Counted from the stretch's first letter, positions 6,871-14,933 are shown. The stretch is DNA of 64,000 nt from Streptococcus iniae (GCF_030732225.1 NZ_CP132230.1:896001-960000), one strand, 5' to 3'. Notes: generated by a model from the sequence alone, not told the origin. A program made the numbers and translations.

Positions 6871-7644
6871 ATGCAAGAAATTTTTAATTTTAAAGGACAA
6901 GAAGTCCGAACAGTAACAATTAACAACGAACCTTACTTTGTAGGTAAGGATGTAGCAGAAATATTGGAATACAAAGAACCAAACAAAGCTATAGTTAGAC
7001 ATATTGATGAAGATGACAGGATGAAACGTCCTATCACTGACGAACTTGGTAGAAAACAAGAAACATACATCATAAACGAATCAGGTCTATACTCACTAAT
7101 CTTATCTAGCAAACTTCCACAAGCTAAAGAATTCAAACGCTGGGTAACAACAGAAGTGTTACCAACGATCCGCAAACATGGTGCTTATCTAACAGATAGC
7201 AAGATTGAGGAAGTTCTTCTCAGTCCAGATACAATCATCAACTTAGCAACTCAACTTAAAGAGGAGCGCCAAAAGGTAAACTCATTGCAACTTGAATTGA
7301 AAGAAGCTCAAAAGCAAGCTAGATATCTTGATTTAATTATTGAATCAAAAGGTGCTTTACGTGTTTCTCAAATCGCACAAGATTATGGAATGACCGCTAA
7401 TAAGCTTAATAAGGTTTTATATGAGTTAGGTGTACAGCATAAAGTAAATGGTCAATGGATTCTTTACAAACGCCACATGGGTAAAGGTTACACAGATAGC
7501 CATACATTTGATTATCAAGATAGAAACGGTCACACAAGAGCAAATGTAACGACTACATGGACTCAAAAAGGACGGCTGTTCTTATATGAATTACTTAAAG
7601 AGAATGACTACTTGCCACTAATTGAACAAGATGAGATCGCATAG
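6871..7644 (+). CDS. Phage antirepressor (Bro-N plus KilA-C/ANT)
   Basis: A 257-residue DNA-binding protein. Residues 1-100 are a Bro-N domain (VRTVTINNEPYFVGKDVAEILEY, NESGLYSLILSSKLPQAKEFKRW; each shown only as a landmark). A coiled coil follows near 120-150. The C-terminal ANT domain starts near 155 (SQIAQDYGMTANKLNKVLYELG). Such proteins antagonise the repressor or act in early regulation. It is the second gene of the early operon, with site aaaggag. Confidence 0.88.
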   Translation: MQEIFNFKGQEVRTVTINNEPYFVGKDVAEILEYKEPNKAIVRHIDEDDRMKRPITDELGRKQETYIINESGLYSLILSSKLPQAKEFKRWVTTEVLPTIRKHGAYLTDSKIEEVLLSPDTIINLATQLKEERQKVNSLQLELKEAQKQARYLDLIIESKGALRVSQIAQDYGMTANKLNKVLYELGVQHKVNGQWILYKRHMGKGYTDSHTFDYQDRNGHTRANVTTTWTQKGRLFLYELLKENDYLPLIEQDEIA

Positions 7645-7655
7645 AAAGGAATCAC

Positions 7656-7829
7656 ATGGAACTAACAATCACACAAAGTCTGACTTTATTACCAATCTTA
7701 ATTTATGTGTTGGTTAAACTCTTAAAGTCAGACAACACATCAACGATCGAGATTAAAGAAGTTGAAAAACAGCAAGAACGAAATCCATACTATGGAGCGT
7801 ATATGCAAAATCAAAGTGTATATCACTAA
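7656..7829 (+). CDS. Small membrane protein, unknown
   Basis: A 57-residue product beginning MELTITQSLTLLPILIYVLV, with one hydrophobic N-terminal segment and a polar tail. An agaaagga site lies ahead of the ATG. It sits 11 bases after the antirepressor gene in the same operon. I do not recognise a family. Confidence 0.6.
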   Translation: MELTITQSLTLLPILIYVLVKLLKSDNTSTIEIKEVEKQQERNPYYGAYMQNQSVYH

Positions 7830-7839
7830 GGAGAAGAAA

Positions 7840-8028
7840 ATGACAAAAATTACAGACGAACAACTTAACAAATACCTAGAAATCAGAACAGAACTTGGAG
7901 AAGAAAATTTTAAATTTATTAACTCTTGCTACGATGAAGTTATATATCTAAAAAAAGAAGAAGCAACAAAAGATATCAAGTTTGAAATTACAGATTTTTC
8001 TAAGTTTCGAGATTTCGCAAAAAAATAA
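7840..8028 (+). CDS. Small hypothetical early protein
   Basis: A 62-residue acidic and lysine-rich protein starting MTKITDEQLNKYLEIR. The start at 7840 is preferred over an upstream in-frame ATG because aaggagaag precedes it. It has no recognised domain. It is the last gene before a converging minus-strand unit. Confidence 0.6.
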   Translation: MTKITDEQLNKYLEIRTELGEENFKFINSCYDEVIYLKKEEATKDIKFEITDFSKFRDFAKK

Positions 8029-8051
8029 CCACCAGAATTAACTGGCGGTTA
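8019..8051 (-). terminator. Terminator of the minus-strand 52-residue gene
   Basis: On the minus strand TAACCGCCAG pairs with CTGGTGGTTA (one mismatch) and a T run follows. It overlaps the end of the plus-strand gene before it. Confidence 0.65.
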
Positions 8052-8058
8052 CCCACAA

Positions 8059-8217
8059 TCACAAATCTCCACGCATGCGACGCAATGAAGTCTTGTGATT
8101 ATCAATACTTTCAGAAAGTTCACGAGGGTTAAGGATTTCAGCAAGGGCGTTTGCTAAATTCTCTGAATCTTGAACATTATTTCTATCAAGTATTGATTTA
8201 ATTTTAGAAATCATCAT
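8059..8217 (-). CDS. Small minus-strand protein in the early region
   Basis: A 52-residue protein beginning MMISKIKSILDRNN and ending in a basic stretch (TSLRRMRGDL). The ribosome site aaaggaggtg is very strong. The gene runs against the early operon and has its own upstream promoter(s) and terminators on both sides, so it is an independent unit that could be expressed in the lysogen. I know no family. A regulatory or anti-phage role is only a guess. Confidence 0.65.
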   Translation of the reverse strand: MMISKIKSILDRNNVQDSENLANALAEILNPRELSESIDNHKTSLRRMRGDL

Positions 8218-8240
8218 TATAATCACCTCCTTTCGAGATG

Positions 8241-8249
8241 ATTATACCA
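8241..8249 (-). promoter_or_regulatory. Proximal extended -10 promoter of the minus-strand small gene
   Basis: On the minus strand the sequence TGGTATAAT forms an extended -10 element between the upstream terminator-like hairpin and the ribosome site. No clear -35 box is present. Confidence 0.45.
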
Positions 8250-8251
8250 CT

Positions 8252-8278
8252 AAAAAAACCACTGCGGGGACAGTGGTT
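8252..8278 (-). terminator. Terminator or attenuator upstream of the minus-strand small gene
   Basis: AACCACTG (8257-8264) and CAGTGGTT (8271-8278) form a perfect 8-bp stem. On the minus strand seven Ts follow. It lies between a distal promoter and the 52-residue gene, so it could attenuate that promoter. Confidence 0.6.
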
Positions 8279-8301
8279 AACAAAAATATTTTATTTATTT
8301 A

Positions 8302-8330
8302 ATTATACCAGAAAGAGAGTTATTAATCAA
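8302..8330 (-). promoter_or_regulatory. Distal minus-strand promoter
   Basis: On the minus strand TTGATT and TATAAT are separated by 17 bases, and the -10 is extended (TGGTATAAT). The hairpin at 8252-8278 follows within 25 bases of the expected start. Confidence 0.55.
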
Positions 8331-8578
8331 TGGATGATGTTATCACAATTAGCAGGTCAGAATTAAAGGCTCTGATTGCAGAAGAAGTAGCAATACAACG
8401 TAGACAAGTTGATTGGGTCAGCATTAAAGAACTCCAAACAATAACTGGATGGGGTAGAACTACTTTAGAAAATTGGCGTGACCAAGGTAAATTTAGATAC
8501 CACCAAAAAGTAAAAGGTGGCAAGTACACTTACGATCTGCAAGACGTCCAACGATTTTTAAGGAGTATGAACAAATGA
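8330..8578 (+). CDS. Excisionase-like HTH protein (DUF771-like)
   Basis: An 82-residue protein with a winged-HTH or MerR-like reading head (IKELQTITGWGRTTLENWRD, then GGKYTYDLQDVQRFLRS). This pattern occurs in phage excisionases and in DUF771 proteins of lactococcal and streptococcal phages. The early position fits an excision or early control role. The next gene overlaps by four bases (ATGA). Confidence 0.7.
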   Translation: MDDVITISRSELKALIAEEVAIQRRQVDWVSIKELQTITGWGRTTLENWRDQGKFRYHQKVKGGKYTYDLQDVQRFLRSMNK

Positions 8579-8733
8579 AATTTTTTAATTGGCTATTTAC
8601 AAAACCAGAAGAAGAACAAAAACAAGAGTGGACTATCCAAAACAACGGATGGGAACATAACGCTGAAAAGTACGATGAATTTAACAAGTATTTTGCACGG
8701 GCGACGATGGGAGATGTGGAACGAAATGCATAA
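8575..8733 (+). CDS. Small hypothetical early protein
   Basis: A 52-residue acidic protein beginning MKFFNWLFTKPEEEQKQEW. It overlaps the genes on both sides by a few bases and has site aaggag. Translational coupling is likely. There is no recognised domain. Confidence 0.6.
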   Translation: MKFFNWLFTKPEEEQKQEWTIQNNGWEHNAEKYDEFNKYFARATMGDVERNA

Positions 8734-8971
8734 ATTGCGAACAGAGAACGAAAATAAAGGTAAATCATTTGTAAGAGCAAAAGTTACTAAAACACAAAAA
8801 GAACATCTAGAAGTATTAGCTGAAATAAATGGAACTTCAAAAGATGAACTGCTAAATGAAGTTGTTACAAATTTCATTGAATTTAACTTAGATGCAATTT
8901 GTCAATATGAAGATAAGATTCAAAAAGCTAAATTAGAGGCTAAAGAAAAGCTTAATAAGAAGGGGTTTTAA
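8726..8971 (+). CDS. Ribbon-helix-helix-like protein
   Basis: From the ATG at 8726 the product has 81 residues. The segment SFVRAKVTKTQKEHLEVLA followed by NGTSKDELLNEVVTNFIEF has the strand-helix-helix pattern of RHH proteins. The C-terminal end is a charged helix. The gggag at 8709-8713 supports this start; earlier in-frame ATGs lack a usable site. It may be an early regulator. Confidence 0.65.
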   Translation: MHKLRTENENKGKSFVRAKVTKTQKEHLEVLAEINGTSKDELLNEVVTNFIEFNLDAICQYEDKIQKAKLEAKEKLNKKGF

Positions 8972-9289
8972 ATGAAACAAATTAGATTAAAACGATTACG
9001 AGAAGAATTAAATCTATCTAAAGATGAGCTGATTGAATTATTTAAATCACATAACCTTGAAATGAGTATCACACATTTAAATATTTACGAGGAACACGGA
9101 ATTGGTAAAGAAGTCAACTGGGTATTTTGGGAAAACGTAGCAGAAGTATTTGATGTAGATGTAGCTTACCTATTGAATGTATCAATTTTCAGACGTCAAG
9201 CAGATGTGCAACAACAGTTGTTAGATTATGAAGACTTTCAGCACGAGGTTGATGAAGTTGTAGAAGCGTTTAAAGGAGTGAGGAAATAA
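8972..9289 (+). CDS. HTH-containing early protein
   Basis: A 105-residue product with an XRE-like N-terminal region (IRLKRLREELNLSKDELIELF, shown as landmark) and an acidic helical C terminus. It starts one base after the preceding stop. It is probably a DNA-binding protein, but the match to a family is weak. Confidence 0.6.
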   Translation: MKQIRLKRLREELNLSKDELIELFKSHNLEMSITHLNIYEEHGIGKEVNWVFWENVAEVFDVDVAYLLNVSIFRRQADVQQQLLDYEDFQHEVDEVVEAFKGVRK

Positions 9290-9326
9290 ATAAATTGGTC
9301 GATATATACGACTTGAAAGGAATTGA

Positions 9327-10115
9327 ATGCACATAGATGAAGTTAAAAACAATAGATTTTATCAGTTCCCACAATGGTTACTGAAAGAACCTTATAACGT
9401 ATTGAGTGATAAAGCAAAATTAATCTATATGTTGTTGTTTGACCGTAGAACATTATCGGAACAAAACAAATGGTATGACACAGACGGAAAAATTTATATG
9501 TATTTTACTAATGAGCAACTCGGAGGTGTGCTTAAATGTTCTAACAAAACTATTGTTAAAGCAAAAAAAGAATTACAAGAAGCAAACCTTTTGAAAGAAG
9601 TTAGACAAGGTGTTAATAAGCCAAATCGCTTGTATATCAATGGAAGTGTAGAAAGTACACGTCAAGAAGTGTCATTTCTTCCGCTTGGAAGTGTAGAAAG
9701 TACACGTCAAGAAGTGTCAGAAGTACACACAATCAATACTAATAATATCAATACTAATATATCAATAGAAGAAGAAGAAGGAGGAAACAAATTCTTACAA
9801 GATTTAGAAAACCTTTGGGGGCGTACCTTTAATGGTATGGAGGTTATGAAAATAACCGACTATCTAACTAATGAGGGTGTCTCTAACCAATTAATGAAAA
9901 AGGCAATTGAGACATCACTGTTAAATGGTGCTAGAAATTTCAATTATGTAAGCAAGGTATTAGATAACTGGATTGATGAAGGAATTAAAACACCTGAACA
10001 AGTTGATGTTAAGCAAGAAGAATATAAAAAATCAAATCAAAAACAAAAAGGGCAAAGATTTTCAGACGTACAAAAAGAAGAACTTAAACAGCCAGATGAG
10101 TTTTATGGTTTCTAG
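9327..10115 (+). CDS. Replication initiator (RepA_N-like plus DnaD-like C terminus)
   Basis: A phage replication initiation protein of 262 residues. Residues 1-105 form a RepA_N-type winged-helix domain (FYQFPQWLLKEPYNVLSDKAKL..YMLLFDRR). A repeated linker (GSVESTRQEVS twice) follows. The C-terminal third resembles DnaD/DnaB_2 (FLQDLENLWGRTFNGMEVMKI). The gene is followed by the helicase-loader gene, the standard initiator-loader pair. The linker DNA carries 34-bp direct repeats and an AT-rich tract, so the phage origin probably lies inside this gene. Confidence 0.85.
   Translation: MHIDEVKNNRFYQFPQWLLKEPYNVLSDKAKLIYMLLFDRRTLSEQNKWYDTDGKIYMYFTNEQLGGVLKCSNKTIVKAKKELQEANLLKEVRQGVNKPNRLYINGSVESTRQEVSFLPLGSVESTRQEVSEVHTINTNNINTNISIEEEEGGNKFLQDLENLWGRTFNGMEVMKITDYLTNEGVSNQLMKKAIETSLLNGARNFNYVSKVLDNWIDEGIKTPEQVDVKQEEYKKSNQKQKGQRFSDVQKEELKQPDEFYGF
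9641..9768. other. Putative phage replication origin inside the initiator gene
   Basis: Two identical 34-bp repeats (9641-9674, 9686-9719; start TGGAAGTGTAG) each contain the inverted repeat GTGTA-N5-TACAC. A partial third copy follows. Directly after is an AT-rich stretch (9728-9768) with two copies of ATCAATACTAATA. Iterons beside an AT-rich unwinding region in the initiator gene are the usual plan of such origins. The call is inferred. Confidence 0.55.
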
Positions 10116-10126
10116 AAAGGGGCTAA

Positions 10127-10972
10127 ATGTTATTAGAACAAATGGGGTTGACAGCTGGTGTTGATTATAAAGGCATGATTGCTAGTGGCTTTTTAGTGGA
10201 TAGCGGGGAAACATGTGAAAAGCATAGCGCACCTATTTTTATTAGAACTAGGCCTGAACATTGCAAAGGAAAATTTTGCTGGGCATGTCAGACAGAAAGC
10301 AGAGATGCTAAAAAACAAAAGGTTGACTTAGATGCAGAAAACAAAGCGATGCTTGCTAGAGGGTATGAGGTATTTAAAAGAGAGAGCATATTATCTGAGG
10401 AACAAGCTAGAGCAGATTTTAAAAATTTTGCGGTATCAAACAAAACTGACCAAGAAGTGTTGAATTATGGAAAACGTGTTGTTAGAGATTACTTGAAAGG
10501 TATGAACGGAAATTCTGTTTTAAAAGGACCTACAGGAGCAGGGAAAAGCCATATATCAATGTCAATTGCTAAACAGTTAAATGAGTCATTTAAAGCGTAC
10601 AAACAGGAAAAATCAGTAATATTTGTTTCTGTTTCTAGGCTTGTTCAATTGGTACAAGATAGTTTTAATGTAAAAGGTTCAAGGTACACTGCAGAGCGAA
10701 TGACGAAGTTATTGACTGAATGTGATTTCTTAGTTCTAGACGATTTAGGGAAAGAATCAACAACTGGGAACAATATAAAGCCTGCTAGTGATTGGACTTA
10801 CCGTTTCTTATTTAACATCTTAGATGCTAGAGAAAACACAATTATTAATACAAATTTTACTGTTAAAGAATTAAAAAGCATATACGATGATGCCTTTGTT
10901 AGTAGGGTTTTAAAAGGTGCAAAAAACAACATTTTTAGTTATCCAGATAGCGCAGAAAGTAAGAGGTTTTAA
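10127..10972 (+). CDS. DnaC-like helicase loader (AAA+ ATPase)
   Basis: A 281-residue ATPase that loads the replicative helicase at the phage origin. A cysteine cluster (C30, C46, C51, C54) suggests an N-terminal zinc site. The AAA+ core has Walker A GPTGAGKS (134-141) and Walker B LVLDDLG (about 202-208). A good aaagggg site is present. No phage helicase gene is seen, so the host DnaB/DnaC helicase is probably recruited. Confidence 0.9.
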   Translation: MLLEQMGLTAGVDYKGMIASGFLVDSGETCEKHSAPIFIRTRPEHCKGKFCWACQTESRDAKKQKVDLDAENKAMLARGYEVFKRESILSEEQARADFKNFAVSNKTDQEVLNYGKRVVRDYLKGMNGNSVLKGPTGAGKSHISMSIAKQLNESFKAYKQEKSVIFVSVSRLVQLVQDSFNVKGSRYTAERMTKLLTECDFLVLDDLGKESTTGNNIKPASDWTYRFLFNILDARENTIINTNFTVKELKSIYDDAFVSRVLKGAKNNIFSYPDSAESKRF

Positions 10973-11110
10973 ATGAAAGAAACCTTAGTTAGCTTCTTTG
11001 GAATATCCGAAGAACATGCTGAAAAAATTATGAATTTAGATATCCAAACAAGAGACAAAAAGATTGCTGAAATGAGAGAGTTCAGGAATCAATCAAAAAT
11101 AACATTTTAG
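10973..11110 (+). CDS. Small hypothetical protein
   Basis: A 45-residue charged helical protein starting MKETLVSFFGISEEHAEKI, encoded immediately after the helicase-loader stop codon, with site aagagg. No family is recognised. Confidence 0.55.
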   Translation: MKETLVSFFGISEEHAEKIMNLDIQTRDKKIAEMREFRNQSKITF

Positions 11111-11118
11111 GAGTAAAT

Positions 11119-11247
11119 ATGAACGATAAAGGGCTATTCGGAACATTTGACTATGACAGAGATTTCATGCAACCACCAATAGAAAAAGAAGAATTAGATG
11201 ATAACCATTATTGGAATGGGCATTCATGGGAAAAGAATGATGATTAA
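11119..11247 (+). CDS. Small acidic hypothetical protein
   Basis: A 42-residue acidic protein (MNDKGLFGTFDYDRDF...HSWEKNDD) with site taggag. It overlaps the next reading frame. No family is recognised. Confidence 0.5.
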   Translation: MNDKGLFGTFDYDRDFMQPPIEKEELDDNHYWNGHSWEKNDD

Positions 11248-11416
11248 AGAAGATGATTTTGAATTTAGCGAAGACTGGGAAAGTAATTATTTTGAAGTCC
11301 AAAAGTTATTAGGTCAAGAAATTGACAAACTCCAAAACAGAGTGCTAACACTAGCAAACGAAAACAGAAAACTAAAAGCTGAGAACTTTCAGCTAAAACA
11401 CAGAAAGAGGAAGTGA
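11240..11416 (+). CDS. Small coiled-coil protein
   Basis: A 58-residue product with a leucine-zipper-like C-terminal coil (VLTLANENRKLKAENFQLKH). The start is uncertain: two adjacent ATGs occur at 11237 and 11240, both overlapping the gene before. It ends directly at the next start codon, so translation is probably coupled. Confidence 0.5.
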   Translation: MIKEDDFEFSEDWESNYFEVQKLLGQEIDKLQNRVLTLANENRKLKAENFQLKHRKRK

Positions 11417-11899
11417 ATGGCTTACTTATATGAATTAGAAGGAATTTATGCACAACTAGAATCAATGGATTTAGATAACGAATCGTTCCAAGATACGCTT
11501 GAAAGCATTGATTTTCAAAAAGACTTGGAGAAAAACTTAGAATATTTTGCAAAAATGAAAGCAAATGCGGATGCAAAAGTTGTTGTATTAAAATCAGAAA
11601 AAGAACGTTTTGACGAAAAAGCAAAAGCTGAACAAGCAAAATCTGACAAGTATAAAGAGATTATTAACAATGCTATGAAAATGAGTAATAAGAAAAAAAT
11701 CGAAACAGACTTATTTACTATTAGCAAGCGAAGTTCAAAAGCAGTCAATATCATTGATGAAACAAAAATACCTCTTGAATTTATGAGCGAAACAATCACA
11801 TATAAACCAATGAAAAAAGAACTTAAACAAGCAATTGAATCAGGACAAATCATCGAAGGGGCAGAAATTGGATACAACGAAAGCGTGGTAATTAAATGA
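11417..11899 (+). CDS. Siphovirus Gp157 family protein
   Basis: The 160 residues match the Gp157 pattern: an N-terminal MAYLYELEGIYAQLESM, a long central coiled coil (about 35-95, rich in Lys/Glu/Ala) and a C-terminal beta region (IPLEFMSETITYKPMKKELK). Gp157 proteins occur beside recombination genes in streptococcal phages and have been linked to phage resistance in S. thermophilus. Here the gene overlaps the ERF gene by four bases. Confidence 0.85.
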   Translation: MAYLYELEGIYAQLESMDLDNESFQDTLESIDFQKDLEKNLEYFAKMKANADAKVVVLKSEKERFDEKAKAEQAKSDKYKEIINNAMKMSNKKKIETDLFTISKRSSKAVNIIDETKIPLEFMSETITYKPMKKELKQAIESGQIIEGAEIGYNESVVIK

Positions 11900-12483
11900 C
11901 GATGAAATTTACTGAGATTCAGAAAAAAATGCAGATTCCAAAAACAAAAAAAGGTGATGTTAAATATGCTTTTAGGAATGCTGAACAGATTGAAACACAT
12001 TTTAAAAAAGAGACAGATGGTTGGATTCTTACTTTTAAAGATGAAATTAAAGAACTTGCAGGACGGTTATTCTACATTTCAAAATCAATTGTTGAAGAAG
12101 AAGATACAAAAGTAACTTATGAAAGCTTTGGTATTGCTGAACTTGGAGAAGTGCCAATAATTGTAACTAAAGCTGGTAAAACAATTCAGCAGATGCAAGT
12201 TCCGCAATGGACTGGTGCAGTCGGATCTTATGCTAGAAAGTACGCATTGCAAGGTTTGTTTGCTATGGGAGAAGAAGATGTGGATTCGTTTCAAAAAATT
12301 GGCGTGGAAGAGTTTGACAAAATCACTGCTCTACTTGAGATTAAGTGCGATACAGAAGATAAAATGCAAAGCGCGATTGCTTACATTTGTAAACAAGCAG
12401 GCGTTACAAAACTAGAAGATTTATTGATGAATCAACTAGATAGCGTTTTGGAAATCATCGGAAAACTAGGAAATAAAGGATAA
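11896..12483 (+). CDS. erf: ERF-family single-strand annealing protein
   Basis: Phage recombinase of 195 residues that anneals single strands during phage replication and recombination. The ERF hallmark is visible in PQWTGAVGSYARKYALQGLFAMGEEDVDS (cited as GSYARKYALQGLF). It lies between Gp157 and SSB, the usual recombination cassette. The ATG overlaps the preceding stop; a second Met two codons later is also possible. Confidence 0.88.
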   Translation: MTMKFTEIQKKMQIPKTKKGDVKYAFRNAEQIETHFKKETDGWILTFKDEIKELAGRLFYISKSIVEEEDTKVTYESFGIAELGEVPIIVTKAGKTIQQMQVPQWTGAVGSYARKYALQGLFAMGEEDVDSFQKIGVEEFDKITALLEIKCDTEDKMQSAIAYICKQAGVTKLEDLLMNQLDSVLEIIGKLGNKG

Positions 12484-12495
12484 GAGGAAAAAACA

Positions 12496-12855
12496 ATGGG
12501 AATTACAAATAAAGGATTTATTAACTTTAACGAAAAATATAACAAAAAAACAGATAAATTTATGGAAGCGTCAATGACGATTTATAACGGTAAAGATGAA
12601 TCTGGAGAAGCGAAATACAGTCATATCAAAATCAAAGTTTTTAAAGACTTAATTCCAACTTTAGAAGCAAATATCGGAAAATTGTGTGAAGTAAGCGGAA
12701 ATTTGAGACTAAACGAATACAACGGAAATAAATATCCAGAAATCTTAGTTTCAGAATTTATTGACGGAAACGCACCTCAACAGGAAAATAAACAAATGCA
12801 AAATTTCAACAATTCTAAAACTATTGAAATTGATGAAGATGATTTACCGTTCTAA
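12496..12855 (+). CDS. ssb: Single-stranded DNA-binding protein
   Basis: A 119-residue OB-fold protein that protects single-stranded phage DNA. The C-terminal acidic tip DEDDLPF is the classical SSB tail that recruits other replication proteins. It follows the ERF gene with site agagga, so annealing protein and SSB are produced together. Confidence 0.88.
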   Translation: MGITNKGFINFNEKYNKKTDKFMEASMTIYNGKDESGEAKYSHIKIKVFKDLIPTLEANIGKLCEVSGNLRLNEYNGNKYPEILVSEFIDGNAPQQENKQMQNFNNSKTIEIDEDDLPF

Positions 12856-12856
12856 T

Positions 12857-13300
12857 ATGAGCAAAACAATCATTCCAATTGAGCCAAAACCTCAATCAAG
12901 ACCACGATTCAGCAAATGGGGAACATACGAAGACCCAAAGATGATGAAATGGCGAAAAGAAGTCACAAATTACATAATTCAAAATTATGATGGAGACTAC
13001 TTTGACGGTGCAATTAGTGTAGATGTGACTTTCTACATGAAAGCACCTCAGAGCCTCTCTAAAGAGCCTACACAGCGTGCAAAAGCAACGACAAAGGAAA
13101 AGTTCAGCAAATTCATAAACGAGCTTATATGGCACGACAAGAAGCCTGATATTGATAACCTAATAAAAGCAGTTTTTGACAGCATCAGTAAGGCAGAAAT
13201 CGTATGGAAAGATGACAACTTAGTTTGTGATTTACACGCAAGAAAATTATATAGTCCGAATCCAAGAATAGAAATGGAGATTAAACAGATTGAATTTTAA
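12857..13300 (+). CDS. RusA-like Holliday junction resolvase
   Basis: A 147-residue endonuclease that resolves recombination intermediates. RusA features are IPIEPKPQSRPRF at the N terminus and the catalytic Asp motif KKPDIDNLIKAVFDSI. A further acidic residue is in IVWKDDNLV. The start at 12857, one base after the ssb stop, is preferred because the longer frame upstream only overlaps ssb. Confidence 0.9.
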   Translation: MSKTIIPIEPKPQSRPRFSKWGTYEDPKMMKWRKEVTNYIIQNYDGDYFDGAISVDVTFYMKAPQSLSKEPTQRAKATTKEKFSKFINELIWHDKKPDIDNLIKAVFDSISKAEIVWKDDNLVCDLHARKLYSPNPRIEMEIKQIEF

Positions 13301-13436
13301 ATACGATATTGAACAAACTTATTTAGAAAAAGTTTTGGAAAAATTAAAACAAAAAGTTTTGGTTACGTGCAAAAACACCAACCGAAGGACAGGCAAAAAT
13401 TATTATGAGGGGTTTAGTGAATGGATAAGAAAGTAA
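13290..13436 (+). CDS. Small protein with TTG start overlapping rusA
   Basis: A 48-residue basic product (NFKYDIEQTYLEKVLEKLK..., ending GFSEWIRK) read from a TTG at 13290, with ggaga nine bases upstream. It overlaps the ends of both neighbours, filling the gap between rusA and the DUF3310 gene. No family is recognised. Confidence 0.45.
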   Translation: MNFKYDIEQTYLEKVLEKLKQKVLVTCKNTNRRTGKNYYEGFSEWIRK

Positions 13437-13699
13437 ATAAATTTGATAGTCCAATGGATGCTTACGCTTACGCTTTTAAAGATAACGTAAAAAACGTATC
13501 ACACTATCAAGGTAAAAATGGACTAGAAGTGTTTGAAGTACAAGAAAATTTCATTGGAGATTTAGCAGGTATGCAAGCATTCCATTGGTGCAATGTTGTT
13601 AAATACATTTTGAGATTTCAAAAAAAGAACGGTATTGAGGATCTAAAGAAAGCTAGACGATACCTAGATTTGATGATTGCTGAGGTAGAGAATGGCTAA
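13421..13699 (+). CDS. DUF3310 family protein
   Basis: The 92 residues contain the DUF3310 core: SHYQGKNGLEVFEVQENF, then AFHWCNVVKYILRFQKK and LKKARRYLDLMI. These small phage proteins lie in nucleotide-metabolism or replication regions and have sometimes been annotated as nucleotide kinases without proof. It overlaps the next gene by eight bases. Confidence 0.85.
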   Translation: MDKKVNKFDSPMDAYAYAFKDNVKNVSHYQGKNGLEVFEVQENFIGDLAGMQAFHWCNVVKYILRFQKKNGIEDLKKARRYLDLMIAEVENG

Positions 13700-14933
13700 A
13701 CAGTTTAACCAAGAAAACGTAATTTACATTTTAAGAAACTACTTTGATTTGAGTTGGGAAAATAGGACTAAAGAATTAAATAAGCTTGATAACCCTGATC
13801 ATTACAAAGGTGATGACTTAAGAAGCTATTGTCGTAAAAAAGAAAATGCGGACTGGTATGCAGAGTTTAAGCGGAAAAACGGTAGCCATAAAACTCTTAG
13901 CCACTATGACATGCATAGAAACACTGACTTATCATTTACAAACAAAATCAAGTCATTAATTATTCAAGGCGAGACAATCACAGAGGATGTTATCCTTGAT
14001 GTCGCTGGTATGGATAAAGATGAGTGGAAAGTAGACGATCACGTTAAGTTTAATGAGTGGCCAACGCCTATGGATGGTGAAGCATTCTACAATTTCCAAT
14101 TCCGTGTGAGCTTTAGTAAACGTCCAATGGTTGAGATGCGACCAGAGAAATTGTTGCATTTACTGAAAAACGTAACAGATAGAAAAATTAAATTCCTTCC
14201 AACCACTAAGAAACTAAATAAATACCTTTATATTCCATTGGCTGATATGCACTTTGGTCATAACAAACTTGAAGATTACGAAAAAATCAATGAAGAACTC
14301 CAAGGATGGATTAAAGAGGGATACAAAAAAATCCTTATTAGTATTCATGGCGATTATTTTCACGTAGATAACTTTCTTGGAACGACCGAAAAAGGGACTA
14401 AGGTTGATGATATTGACTTTGTGGCAGGCATTGAAGATGGTTACAAATTCCTACTACCATTAATAGAGTTATCAATTAAATATGCAATTGAAGTAGAGCT
14501 GGTATACCTAAGGGGTAATCACGCACCATCAATTGACTTTATGTTTGCAAATGCGATCAAGAAGATGTATCCGAACATATCCGTAGACGATTCCATAGAT
14601 GAATATAAATGCCATTGGCTTGGAAATAACATTGTGCTAGGTCACCACGGGGATAAGCGACGGAAGTTAACGGATCTAAAAGATATTTTTACAACTTATT
14701 TTGCCAAAGAATGGGGATTGTCTAGTAGCAGATATATCTTTACTGGGCACTTACACCATGAGACAAGTATCTCAAAAGGCGGTGTTACCCATTATCAGGT
14801 ACAAAGTCCAAGCAAGGCAAGTACATATGATAAAGCATATGGATTTAATACTAGCGAAGAAGGCAGTCAAATATTTATATTTAATAAAAACAAACGGAAA
14901 AACATTATTTATTTAGGAGATGATGACGAATGA
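13692..14933 (+). CDS. Calcineurin-like metallophosphoesterase
   Basis: A 413-residue protein. The C-terminal two thirds show the full set of metal-binding motifs: ADMHFGH, SIHGDYFH, YLRGNHAP, LGHHGDK and FTGHLHHE. The first 160 residues form an N-terminal extension with no recognised fold. Related phage proteins may act as nucleases or phosphatases in DNA metabolism. The gene is much larger than its neighbours and is followed by a tiny overlapping membrane gene. Confidence 0.85.
   Translation: MAKQFNQENVIYILRNYFDLSWENRTKELNKLDNPDHYKGDDLRSYCRKKENADWYAEFKRKNGSHKTLSHYDMHRNTDLSFTNKIKSLIIQGETITEDVILDVAGMDKDEWKVDDHVKFNEWPTPMDGEAFYNFQFRVSFSKRPMVEMRPEKLLHLLKNVTDRKIKFLPTTKKLNKYLYIPLADMHFGHNKLEDYEKINEELQGWIKEGYKKILISIHGDYFHVDNFLGTTEKGTKVDDIDFVAGIEDGYKFLLPLIELSIKYAIEVELVYLRGNHAPSIDFMFANAIKKMYPNISVDDSIDEYKCHWLGNNIVLGHHGDKRRKLTDLKDIFTTYFAKEWGLSSSRYIFTGHLHHETSISKGGVTHYQVQSPSKASTYDKAYGFNTSEEGSQIFIFNKNKRKNIIYLGDDDE

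Noticed and set aside
9641..9719. Two 34-bp direct repeats considered as a CRISPR array
   Set aside because: Only two copies with an 11-bp gap lie inside a conserved coding frame, and there are no cas genes. An origin is more likely.
11515..12000. 161-codon minus-strand frame opposite the Gp157 and ERF genes
   Set aside because: Its hydrophobic, Ser/Phe-rich translation is the mirror of lysine-rich coding sequence. It has no ribosome site and overlaps two well-supported genes.
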